The position numbers and the translations under genes were made by a program. Below the pieces are notes generated by a model. It worked only from the letters and a program-made list of their open reading frames with translations, did no database searches and was not told the origin of the DNA. A stretch of DNA of 64,000 bases from CAIKMD01 sp963803265 (lineage in GTDB: Bacteria > Pseudomonadota > Alphaproteobacteria > ATCC43930 > CGMCC-115725): contig CAWDLZ010000015.1 of NCBI GenBank assembly GCA_963803265.1, forward strand, positions 248,001-312,000. The letters are read 5' to 3'. Shown piece after piece: positions 56,547 through 64,000 of the stretch. Numbering within the stretch: the first letter of the stretch is position 1; every line of letters begins with the position of its first letter.

Positions 56547-58280
56547 GTGAAGGCAGGCGCCGGTCATTACGCGAGCTTGACGGCGCGCGGCCTGATCCCG
56601 AACCGGTGGGATCTTCTCGCGTTTCCGCTCGTTTTCGGCCTGCTCCTGCTGGCGGGGCTGGGCGCGCACCAGACGCTGGCGCCGCTGTCCTCGCTTCCCC
56701 AACCCGTCGTCTCGCTCGATCCGTCCAATCTTCCGGAATACGCGCTGCGAACGACGTTGCGCATGCTTGCGGCGATGGCCGTGTCGCTGCTTTTCACCTT
56801 CACCTACGGCACGCTCGCGGCGAAGAGCCGGCGCGCCGAGCTCGTTCTCGTTCCGCTCCTCGATATCCTGCAATCCGTTCCGGTGCTCGGCTACATCTCC
56901 TTCACCGTCGTCTTCTTCATGTCGTTGTTCCCGGGCCGGGTCGCTGGCGCCGAAGCCGCCGTCATTTTCGCGATCTTCACGAGCCAAGCCTGGAATATGA
57001 CGTTCAGCTTCTACCAGTCCCTGCGCACCGCGCCGCGCGATCTGACAGAGGCGTCGCGCTGCTTCCGGTTTTCGTCCTGGCAGCGCTTCTGGCGGCTCGA
57101 AGTGCCTTTTGCGATGCCGGGCCTCGTTTGGAACATGATGATGAGCATGTCCGGCGGATGGTTCTTCGTCGTGGCCAGCGAGGCCATCACCGTCGGCGAC
57201 AAGACCATCGTTCTGCCCGGCATCGGCTCCTATCTCGCGCGGGCGATCGAGGATCGAAGTCTCGGTGCGGTGAGCTGGGCGGTTCTCGCCATGATCGTGG
57301 TGATCGCCCTCTACGACCAGATCCTGTTCCGGCCGCTCGTCGCCTGGGCCGACAAGTTCCGTTTCGAGCAAACGGGCGCCGTGTCCACGCCTCAATCCTG
57401 GCTGCTCGACCTGATGCAGCGCAGCCGGCTGTTGCGCGCCATCGGCCGCCCCGGCGGCCTGGCGCTCCACAGCCTCGCGCGCCAGCGCTTCGCCGGGCTC
57501 CACCCCGCCGCGCCGCGCCGATCGTCGGCGGGCTCGCCGGTGGTCGATAGGATCTGGCTGGCGATCGTCGCTGCCGCCGCCGCCTTCGCGGCCTGGCAGA
57601 TCGCCGCTTTCATCGCGTCGGAACTCGGTTGGGACGAGGTTCTGCTGGTCTTCAAGCTCGGCTTCTTCACCCTGGCGCGCGTCGCGATCTTGATCGCGCT
57701 GGCCTCGGCGATCTGGGTCCCCATTGGCGTCGCCATCGGCCTTAGGCCGCGCCTCGCCGAGAAGATTCAGCCGGTCGCGCAGTTCCTCGCGGCGTTTCCC
57801 GCTAATCTCCTCTTTCCGATCTTCGTCGTCACGATCGTCCATTTCGACTTGAACCCCGACATCTGGCTCAGCCCGCTCATCATCCTCGGGACGCAGTGGT
57901 ACATCCTGTTCAACGTGATCGCCGGCACCGCCGCCTACCCGACCGATTTTCGCGAGGCGGCGAGCAACTTCCGCATCCGCGGCTGGCAGTGGTGGCGCGA
58001 TGTTATCCTGCCCGGGATATTTCCCTATTTCATCACCGGCGCCATTACCGCCTCTGGTGGCGCCTGGAACGCCAGCATCGTCGCCGAGGTGGTTTCCTGG
58101 GGCGATCTCCATGTCAGCGCCCATGGCCTCGGCGCTTACATCGCCGAGACCACTGCTGACGGCGATTATCCGAAGATCGTGCTTGGCATCGCTGTGATGT
58201 CGCTCTACGTCACCGTCTTCAATCGCCTGCTCTGGCGGCGGCTCTACGCCTACGCGGAAAGCCGGCTCCGCCTCGACTGA
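56547..58280 (+). CDS. ABC transporter permease, two fused SsuC/TauC-type domains
   Basis: A 577-residue membrane protein with two copies of a BPD-type permease domain. The first EAA loop is SRCFRFSSWQRFWRLEVPFAMPG near residue 170, split here around its Gly; the second is ASNFRIRGWQWWRDVILPGI near 480. About ten hydrophobic segments are visible. Such fused permeases transport anions like sulfonate, nitrate or bicarbonate. Followed 18 bases later by its ATPase; a binding protein is not adjacent and may be one of the orphans at 17082 or 30848. Confidence 0.87.
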   Translation: MKAGAGHYASLTARGLIPNRWDLLAFPLVFGLLLLAGLGAHQTLAPLSSLPQPVVSLDPSNLPEYALRTTLRMLAAMAVSLLFTFTYGTLAAKSRRAELVLVPLLDILQSVPVLGYISFTVVFFMSLFPGRVAGAEAAVIFAIFTSQAWNMTFSFYQSLRTAPRDLTEASRCFRFSSWQRFWRLEVPFAMPGLVWNMMMSMSGGWFFVVASEAITVGDKTIVLPGIGSYLARAIEDRSLGAVSWAVLAMIVVIALYDQILFRPLVAWADKFRFEQTGAVSTPQSWLLDLMQRSRLLRAIGRPGGLALHSLARQRFAGLHPAAPRRSSAGSPVVDRIWLAIVAAAAAFAAWQIAAFIASELGWDEVLLVFKLGFFTLARVAILIALASAIWVPIGVAIGLRPRLAEKIQPVAQFLAAFPANLLFPIFVVTIVHFDLNPDIWLSPLIILGTQWYILFNVIAGTAAYPTDFREAASNFRIRGWQWWRDVILPGIFPYFITGAITASGGAWNASIVAEVVSWGDLHVSAHGLGAYIAETTADGDYPKIVLGIAVMSLYVTVFNRLLWRRLYAYAESRLRLD

Positions 58281-58298
58281 GAAACGGAAAGGGCCCTC

Positions 58299-59606
58299 AT
58301 GGATACGCTGAGCGAAGCGAAGCTGGGAGAGCCGGTCCTCGCGGTGCGCGGGGTAAACCACGGCTTCGCGCGCGCCACCGGCGAGCTGCGCGTCTTGTCC
58401 GACGTCAATCTCACGCTGCACACGGGCGAGATCGTCGGCCTCTTGGGACGGTCCGGCTCGGGCAAATCGACGCTTCTGCGCATCATCGCCGGCCTCATCA
58501 CCCCCAGCGGGGGTGAGGTCACGTATCGCAACCAGCCGGTCAACGGGCCCGCCGAAGGCATCGCGATGGTGTTCCAGACCTTCGCGCTCTTCCCGTGGCT
58601 CACCGTCATGCAGAATGTCGAGGCGGGGCTCGAAGCGCTGGCGGTTCCGCCCAAGGAGAGCCGGCGGCGCGCGCTGGCCGGGATCGACCTCATCGGCCTC
58701 GACGGTTTCGAATCCGCCTATCCGCGCGAATTGTCGGGCGGGATGCGGCAGCGCGTCGGCTTCGCCCGAGCGCTCGTCGTCGAACCGACAATTCTGCTGA
58801 TGGACGAGCCGTTTTCGGCGCTCGACGTGCTGACCGCCGAGACGCTGCGCACCGATCTTCTCGATCTTTGGATCGAGCACAAGCTGCCGACTAAATCGGT
58901 GCTGCTGGTCACCCATAATATCGAGGAGGCGGTCTTCATGTGCGACCGCATCCTCGTGTTCTCGTCCAATCCGGGGCGCGTCGCGGCGGAGATCGCGGTG
59001 CCGTTTCCGCATCCGCGCGACCGCCTCGATCCGGCCTTTCGCGATTTGGTCGACGACATCTACGCGAAGATGACCGCGCGCGCGATCGCCAAGGAGAAAG
59101 CGGCCGGCCTCGGGCTCTACAGCTGGGTGCCGCGGGTTTCGACCAACCGGATGTCGGGCCTGATCGAAACCGTGGCCGCGCCCCCTTACGACGGCACTGC
59201 CAATTTGCCCGAGATCGCGCACGAATTGCAGTTCGAGGTGGACGAGCTGTTTCCCGTCGTCGAGATTCTCAATCATCTCGGCTTCGCCGAGATCAAGGAC
59301 GGCGATATTGTCCTTACCCCGCCGGCGCGCAGCTTCGCGCAGCTCGACACCGAAGCGCGCAAGAAGATGTTCGCGGAGCGCCTGCTGGCGGCGGTGCCGC
59401 TGGCGCAGCACATCCGGCGCGTGCTCGACGAACGCCCCGGCCACAGCGCGCCGCGCGTTCGTTTCGAGCAGGAGCTCGAGGACCATTTGAGCGACAGCGC
59501 CGCCGAGGAGACGCTCGATACGGTAACAAACTGGGGCCGCTACGCGGAGATCTTCGCTTACGACGACGAAGCGCAGATGTTCAGCCTCGAGAACCCCGTG
59601 GGGTGA
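58299..59606 (+). CDS. ABC transporter ATP-binding protein with AAA-associated C-terminal domain
   Basis: A 435-residue protein. Walker A LLGRSGSGKSTLLRI, Q-loop MVFQTFALFPWLTV, signature ELSGGMRQRVGFARAL and Walker B ILLMDEPFSALD define a NitT/TauT-type ATPase. Residues about 290-430 (LPEIAHELQFEVDELFPVVE, LNHLGFAEIKDGDIVLT) form the AAA-associated domain seen in a subset of these proteins, possibly regulatory. Stop overlaps the porin GTG, so a transporter-porin operon is likely. Confidence 0.92.
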   Translation: MDTLSEAKLGEPVLAVRGVNHGFARATGELRVLSDVNLTLHTGEIVGLLGRSGSGKSTLLRIIAGLITPSGGEVTYRNQPVNGPAEGIAMVFQTFALFPWLTVMQNVEAGLEALAVPPKESRRRALAGIDLIGLDGFESAYPRELSGGMRQRVGFARALVVEPTILLMDEPFSALDVLTAETLRTDLLDLWIEHKLPTKSVLLVTHNIEEAVFMCDRILVFSSNPGRVAAEIAVPFPHPRDRLDPAFRDLVDDIYAKMTARAIAKEKAAGLGLYSWVPRVSTNRMSGLIETVAAPPYDGTANLPEIAHELQFEVDELFPVVEILNHLGFAEIKDGDIVLTPPARSFAQLDTEARKKMFAERLLAAVPLAQHIRRVLDERPGHSAPRVRFEQELEDHLSDSAAEETLDTVTNWGRYAEIFAYDDEAQMFSLENPVG

Positions 59607-61024
59607 GCCGAGCCGTGCAGCGCGGCTTCGCTCGCGCCGCTGCCGCCGCGGCGATCCTGCTGATCGGCGGCGCCGGTTTCGCCCGCGCCCAGGATGAGGC
59701 TGCCGCCGCCGATCCGCTGCCCTCGCCGCATGGCGGGGGCCTGTGGGAGCGCGACGCGTTGACTGGCGATTGGGACGGCTGGCGCGACACGCTCGAAAAT
59801 GCCGGTGTGCTGCTCGGCGCGGATTCGATCGACGAGACGCTCGACAACGCGTCGGGCGGGGTTCGCCGCGGCGCAATTTACGACGGCCGGCTCGAATTGC
59901 TTTTGACGCTCGATCTCGACAAGCTCGTGTCCTAGCCGCAAGCGACGTTTCATGCAAACGCCTATCAAATCGATGGCCGGGGCCTCTCGGCCAACAAGCT
60001 CGGGAACAATCTGCTGACCGCGAGCAACATCGAGGCGACGCGTTCGACGCGGCTCTTCGACCTCTGGGTGGAGCAATTGTTTTTTGGCGGCGTTCTCTCG
60101 CTCCGCGCGGGGCAGATCGCGGCCGACGACGAATTCTTCGTCAGTCAATACGCGTCGAACTTCATCAACGCGACCTTCGGCTGGCCGGCCATCCTATCTG
60201 CCGATTTGCCGAGCGGGGGCCCGGCCTATCCGCTGGCGACGCCCGGCGCGCGCCTCAAATATGCCGTGAGCAATCAACTCTCGGTTCAGGGCGCGGTCTT
60301 CAACGGCGATCCGGCCGGGGCGGGAAGCGGCGACCCGCAGGCGCGCGACCCCAGCGGGACAAGCTTTCGGGTGAATGACGGCGCATTGGCCATTCTCGAG
60401 GCCAGTTTTGCGACCAACCAGGACATCCCTTCCGCCGGCTTGCCGGCGACCTATAAGCTCGGCGTCTGGTACCATTCGGGGAGTTTCTCCGACCAACGCT
60501 TCGATAATTCCGGACAATCGCTGGCCGCGCCGACGAGCACCGGGGTCGCGGAACTGCATAGCGGCGATTACGGCGTCTACGGCGTGGTCAACCGGATGCT
60601 GTGGCACAAGGATGGCACCGCCGATCAAGGGCTCGGGGCGTTTCTCCGCCTCGGCGCGGCGCCGCCCGACCGCAATCTCGTTTCTTTCTACGGCGATATC
60701 GGCCTTTCCTTGAAAGGACCCTTCGCCGCTCGTGGCGACGACGTTGTCGGCATCGCGTTGGCCGAGGCTAGGATCAGCGAAGCCGCCCATGCGCTCGATG
60801 CGGATATGCAGCGCCTTGCCGGCAGCGCCAATCCGATCCGCGACGGCGAGACCTCGATCGAAGTGACCTACCGCTATCAAGCTTCGCTATGGTGGGCGCT
60901 GCAGCCCGATCTCCAGTTCGTCATTCATCCGGGCGGCGGCGCGGCGCCACTGGGCAATCCATCGAGCCCGAGCCGCATTTCTGATGCGGTAATCTTCGGT
61001 ATCCGCTCGGCGATCGTTTTTTGA
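59603..61024 (+). pseudogene. OprB-type carbohydrate-selective porin, interrupted by in-frame TAG at 59933
   Basis: GTG 59603 overlaps the ATPase stop. A signal peptide (AAAAAAILLIGGAGFARA) precedes LWERDALTGDWDGWRDTLENAG, the OprB start. The reading frame is continuous to 61024 except for TAG at 59933-59935, where homologs have Trp (VSWP, TGG to TAG). Beyond it FDLWVEQLFFGGVLSLRAGQ, FGWPAILSADLPSGGPAYP and VTYRYQASLWWALQPDLQF are well kept. Full length about 473 residues. Either a recent nonsense change, a base-call error or readthrough. Confidence 0.82.
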
Positions 61025-61287
61025 TTTGCGGTACGATCTGTAGCCGACATGGCTTTGGGCGCCACGAAGTCGGCTATCGCCGCGCACGCTTCACAAGGCT
61101 GAAACGACCGCAGCCCCTCTCCATGGTGGATGGGACAAGAAATGAACCTTTGAATCGCGGTTCCCGCAACCCAGATTTCTGCTATTGAGGCCTATGGGGG
61201 AGGCGATCGACATGGTGCGGACGACCAATCTTCGCCAGCGATACGGTCGGTTCTGGGCGATCGAAGAAATGGACGGGACTGGATTCG

Positions 61288-62271
61288 ATGAACCGGGAAT
61301 TGTCGCTCAAGACCAAGGATAGCAGGTCAAGGAGCCATGACCGAGCCAGGCGGCTGGCGACGATTGCCGTGCCGGAGAGCCCGACGAACGGGGCAGGATC
61401 GACCGCGCGGGAATTCTGGTCGTTCAATGGGCAAATTGGCGCAAAGCTTCGGCAGGCCGCCGAGATTCTCTCGCGGCAGGGCGCCAACCCTTTCCGCGTG
61501 AGCGCCTATCGGCAAGCGGGCGAGGCCGTATCCGCGCTCAAATGCGACATCGCTGAGCTATACGATCGCGAGGGCGTGTCCGGACTCGAGAAGATTCCCG
61601 GCGTCGGCCGCTCGATCGCCGCGTCGATCGCTCAAATGATTCATACCGCCCGATGGCCTTTCCTCGAGCACCTGCGCGGGACGCTCGATCCCGAGCAGTT
61701 ATTTCAAGCCATTCCGGGAATCGGTCCAAAGCTCGCCCGGCGGTTCCACGAAGCGCTTGGCGTTGAAACCCTGGAAGAACTCGAGGCTGCCGCTCATGAC
61801 GGCCGTCTCGCCGCAATTCCCGGCGTCGGCGAGCGCCGCGCCGAGCTCGTCCGCACGGCGGTAGCCCAAATTCTGTCGCGGACTCGCCCGCCACGCGGCG
61901 TGGCACGAGAAGAGCCTTCGGTCGGGCTCTTGCTCGACGTTGATCGTGAGTATCGCGACAAGGCGGTCACGGGCGAGCTGGCGACCATAGCCCCGAAGCG
62001 GTTCAATCCGACCAAGGAAGCATGGCTACCGATCCTTCATACGGAACGCGACAAGTGGCATTTGACGGCGATGTTCTCGAACACGGCGCGCGCCCACGAG
62101 CTCGGGCGCTCGAAGGATTGGGTCGTCGTGTATTTTTCATCGGATCACGGCGATGAGGGGCAACGCACCGTGGTCACTGAAACACGCGGTCAGATCGCCG
62201 GGCGACGCGTGGTCCGTGGCCGTGAGACCGAGTGTCGTGAGCATTACGCGGGAAGCGAGCCAAATCCATGA
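61288..62271 (+). CDS. PolX-like helix-hairpin-helix DNA-binding protein without polymerase palm
   Basis: A 327-residue protein. Residues 45-130 match the 8-kDa/fingers part of family X polymerases: AEILSRQGANPFRVSAYRQA and SGLEKIPGVGRSIAASIAQM. Two more HhH motifs follow, AIPGIGPKLARRFHEALG and AAIPGVGERRAELVRTA. The palm aspartates are absent; instead a C-terminal domain (LLLDVDREYRDKA, RFNPTKEAWLPILHTERD, WHLTAMFSNTARAHELG) of unknown family occurs. Likely a DNA-structure-binding protein; function unproven. The 263 bases upstream hold no clear feature. Confidence 0.75.
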   Translation: MNRELSLKTKDSRSRSHDRARRLATIAVPESPTNGAGSTAREFWSFNGQIGAKLRQAAEILSRQGANPFRVSAYRQAGEAVSALKCDIAELYDREGVSGLEKIPGVGRSIAASIAQMIHTARWPFLEHLRGTLDPEQLFQAIPGIGPKLARRFHEALGVETLEELEAAAHDGRLAAIPGVGERRAELVRTAVAQILSRTRPPRGVAREEPSVGLLLDVDREYRDKAVTGELATIAPKRFNPTKEAWLPILHTERDKWHLTAMFSNTARAHELGRSKDWVVVYFSSDHGDEGQRTVVTETRGQIAGRRVVRGRETECREHYAGSEPNP

Positions 62272-62317
62272 GAACGCTACACGGCTATCCCCTGCAATTT
62301 GGGCCGGTCGGTGAGCT

Positions 62318-62334
62318 CTCCCTTGTCAGGGAGG
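62318..62334 (+). promoter_or_regulatory. Hairpin covering the ribosome site of the SAM synthetase gene
   Basis: CTCCC (62318-62322) pairs with GGGAG (62329-62333) over a 6-base loop; GGGAGG is the Shine-Dalgarno, seven bases before GTG 62342. Folding would limit translation. It does not resemble a known SAM riboswitch. Confidence 0.4.
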
Positions 62335-62341
62335 CTTTCCC

Positions 62342-63532
62342 GTGAAGCTCGCCATCGATACCTCCCCACTAACCCTACCTGGAATGCAAACCTTCGAGAT
62401 CGTCGAGCGTAAAGGCGCCGGCCATCCCGATACGATCGCCGACGCGCTGGCCGAGCACTTCTCGGTCGCGCTCAGCCGCTTCTATCTGGATCGATTCGGC
62501 TTCATCCTCCATCACAATGTCGACAAGGTTCTCGTGCTCGGCGGCGAAGCGGTGCCGAATTTTGGCGGCGGCGAAGTGACGAAGCCGATCGAGGTATTTC
62601 TCGCCGGCCGCGCGACAACGAATTTCAAGGGAGTTCCGGTTCCAGTCGAGACCTTGGCTGTCGAGAGTAGCCGCGAGGTCTTTCGGCGAATATTTCACAC
62701 TTTTGATCCCGAGCGGCACCTCAAGATCCACTGCCTCGTGCGTCCGGGTTCACAGGACCTTGTCGAGCTGTTCGAGCGGGCAAGAGGCACCGGCATCTGG
62801 CTCGCCAATGACAGCTCGATCGGCGTGGGCTTTGCGCCTTTGAGTCAGCTCGAGCGACATGTTCTCCGAATCGATCGCGCGTTATCCGACCCAGCCTTGC
62901 GCGCTACCCATCCGGCCTTCGGTGCGGACACAAAGCTTCTCGCGCTCCGGCACCATGGCAAGACGGAGATCACCGTCGCTTGCGCCTTCTGCGATCGATA
63001 TGTCGCCGGGCTCGAAGAATACATTCACGAGAAATCGGAGCTTCAGTCGATCCTTGGGCAAATTGCCGGCGCCGGCGTTGCAATTGCCGTCAACGCCGCC
63101 GATGCTCCGGAACATGGCTCGATTTATCTCACGGTCACGGGTACCTCGGCCGAATCGGGGGATGACGGCCAGACTGGACGCGGCAACCGCGCGAACGGCT
63201 TGATCACGCCATCCCGGCCGATGACGATGGAGGCCGTGGCCGGTAAGAATACGGTCTCCCATGTCGGCAAGATCTACAATCTCGTGGCTCCCGCGATCGC
63301 CGAAGCCGTCATTCTCGAGATTCCCGAGATTAGAGCCGCGGAATGCTACCTGGTGAGCCGCATCGGCCAACCCGTCAAGGAACCCCAGCTTGCCCATGTT
63401 CGGGTCACGACCCATGCCGGCGCGGGCCCGGCTGACTATGCCCTGCGAATCGAGGGCATCGTGCCGCGTCACCTCGCCGAGCTCGATCAGCTACGACGAA
63501 AGCTGCTCGACAAGTCGCTCGGGATCTTTTGA
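62342..63532 (+). CDS. Archaeal-type S-adenosylmethionine synthetase
   Basis: A 396-residue enzyme of the archaeal AdoMet synthetase family, distinct in sequence from bacterial MetK. EIVERKGAGHPDTIADALAE is the substrate/metal loop. TGTSAESGDDGQTGRGNRAN, then GLITPSRPMTMEAVAGKN and HVGKIYNLVA, is the family's diagnostic core. It makes SAM from methionine and ATP. Bacterial examples are scattered, often beside unusual SAM-consuming pathways, but none is seen here. GTG 62342 follows the hairpin-covered GGGAGG. Confidence 0.92.
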   Translation: MKLAIDTSPLTLPGMQTFEIVERKGAGHPDTIADALAEHFSVALSRFYLDRFGFILHHNVDKVLVLGGEAVPNFGGGEVTKPIEVFLAGRATTNFKGVPVPVETLAVESSREVFRRIFHTFDPERHLKIHCLVRPGSQDLVELFERARGTGIWLANDSSIGVGFAPLSQLERHVLRIDRALSDPALRATHPAFGADTKLLALRHHGKTEITVACAFCDRYVAGLEEYIHEKSELQSILGQIAGAGVAIAVNAADAPEHGSIYLTVTGTSAESGDDGQTGRGNRANGLITPSRPMTMEAVAGKNTVSHVGKIYNLVAPAIAEAVILEIPEIRAAECYLVSRIGQPVKEPQLAHVRVTTHAGAGPADYALRIEGIVPRHLAELDQLRRKLLDKSLGIF

Positions 63533-63592
63533 CGCATCGCTATTTTGTAGCGGCGCAAGCCGGGGCTCCAACCGAGTTCGCTGCAGCGATCC

Positions 63593-63925
63593 TCACTCCT
63601 CGCGGTGCCAATTCACCCGGACGAAATACCCGCCTTCGTCGTAATGCTCGGTAACGTCTCCTTTATACGCGCGCCTGATGGCGTCCGCGATGCGGTGTGG
63701 GAGATGAATGTCGGTGGTCGAGATCTCGAGACGGTCCGGCAGCTTGTCCTCGATATCCATGACTCGATTGAGCGGGTGGTCGGCTTTTTCCGCTTGTTCG
63801 ACATCGCGAATCAGGCGAACGATCTCATCCTTGTGCGTGCCGACAATCGCACCCGTCAATGTGATGATGCCGGCTGGGAAGTGGTCATTAATGCGGTGAC
63901 ATGCTTGGCAAATCGTAGGCTGCAT
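63593..63925 (-). CDS. Small zinc-ribbon-like conserved protein (BCAM0308-like); start may lie further upstream
   Basis: A 110-residue protein reading toward 63593. PTICQACHRINDHFPAGIITL looks like a C-x2-C zinc-binding start, followed by HKDEIVRLIRDVEQAEKADH, HPLNRVMDIEDK and the family-like block EISTTDIHLPHRIADAIRRA. ATG 63925 is used, but the frame remains open to the window edge, so the true start may be outside. The plus-strand frame over the same bases lacks any family pattern. Function unknown. Confidence 0.65.
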   Translation of the reverse strand: MQPTICQACHRINDHFPAGIITLTGAIVGTHKDEIVRLIRDVEQAEKADHPLNRVMDIEDKLPDRLEISTTDIHLPHRIADAIRRAYKGDVTEHYDEGGYFVRVNWHREE

Positions 63926-64000
63926 GGCTTCCGAGCGTAGTGACGATCGCGATCGCCCTCCGGCGGGGCTAGTGCTACTCGGCGTCCCGGCTTTCGGCCA

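Noticed and set aside
56496..59957. 1153-codon minus-strand open frame across the ABC transporter genes
   Set aside because: It mirrors well-supported permease, ATPase and porin genes and has low-complexity composition.
63605..63940. Plus-strand frame over the small zinc-ribbon-like gene
   Set aside because: The minus-strand reading has a Cys pair and coherent conserved blocks, whereas the plus-strand reading has none.

Overview
The window is GC-rich chromosomal DNA from an alphaproteobacterium, most likely a Rhodospirillales-type lineage. The evidence is gene content and order: zauP-like/zapA/6S RNA, ruvCAB followed by ybgC-tolQRAB-pal-cpoB-tilS-ftsH-glmM, a serC-serA-hisZ-purA run with an alphaproteobacterial serC-type leader, and cysE-iscR-cysteine desulfurases-iscA-fdx-mnmA. 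No species can be named from sequence alone.

Layout. 1-957 holds most of a ParB-like protein on the minus strand. 1183-31858 is housekeeping core: division (zapA), 6S RNA, a YmdB-type phosphoesterase, YebC, Holliday-junction processing, the Tol-Pal envelope system, tRNA lysidine synthase, FtsH, cell-wall precursor and thiamine enzymes, serine/histidine/purine genes and an Isc-type Fe-S operon. The Isc operon contains a shrunken Hsp70/HscA-like protein exactly where hscA is expected. Two orphan NMT1/SsuA-type binding proteins flank parts of this block.

31974-32050 is tRNA-Met(CAU). Its last 46 bases plus 4 more (50 bp) are repeated perfectly at 47879-47928. The 15.9 kb between is an integrative element. 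It carries a MerR-like protein, an excisionase-like protein, a TetR-like regulator, an 18-repeat CRISPR array, a full type I-G (formerly I-U) cas set (cas3-csb3-csb1-csb2-cas4/cas1-cas2), a tyrosine integrase, a DUF433/DUF5615 toxin-antitoxin-like pair and a SEC-C protein. The tRNA's own terminator now lies beyond the right repeat. The element is thus a self-contained mobile package of adaptive immunity with its own integration and maintenance genes.

48186-54731 is an aromatic-catabolism module: a gentisate-dioxygenase-like bicupin, an extradiol-type VOC protein, dienelactone hydrolase, a Rieske oxygenase and a branched-chain-type binding protein. It ends near 54846-54945 in a decayed copy of the element end and of the tRNA 3' terminus, followed by a transposase remnant. 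This suggests an older, tandem insertion at the same tRNA. 55420-63925 returns to ordinary genes: an ABC permease/ATPase pair, a porin interrupted by TAG, a PolX-like HhH protein, an archaeal-type S-adenosylmethionine synthetase and a small zinc-ribbon-like protein.

Quality note. Thirteen otherwise conserved genes each contain one apparent extra base; all are insertions, none deletions. This looks like residual sequencing error rather than gene decay. Those genes are annotated as single genes with the shift position given.
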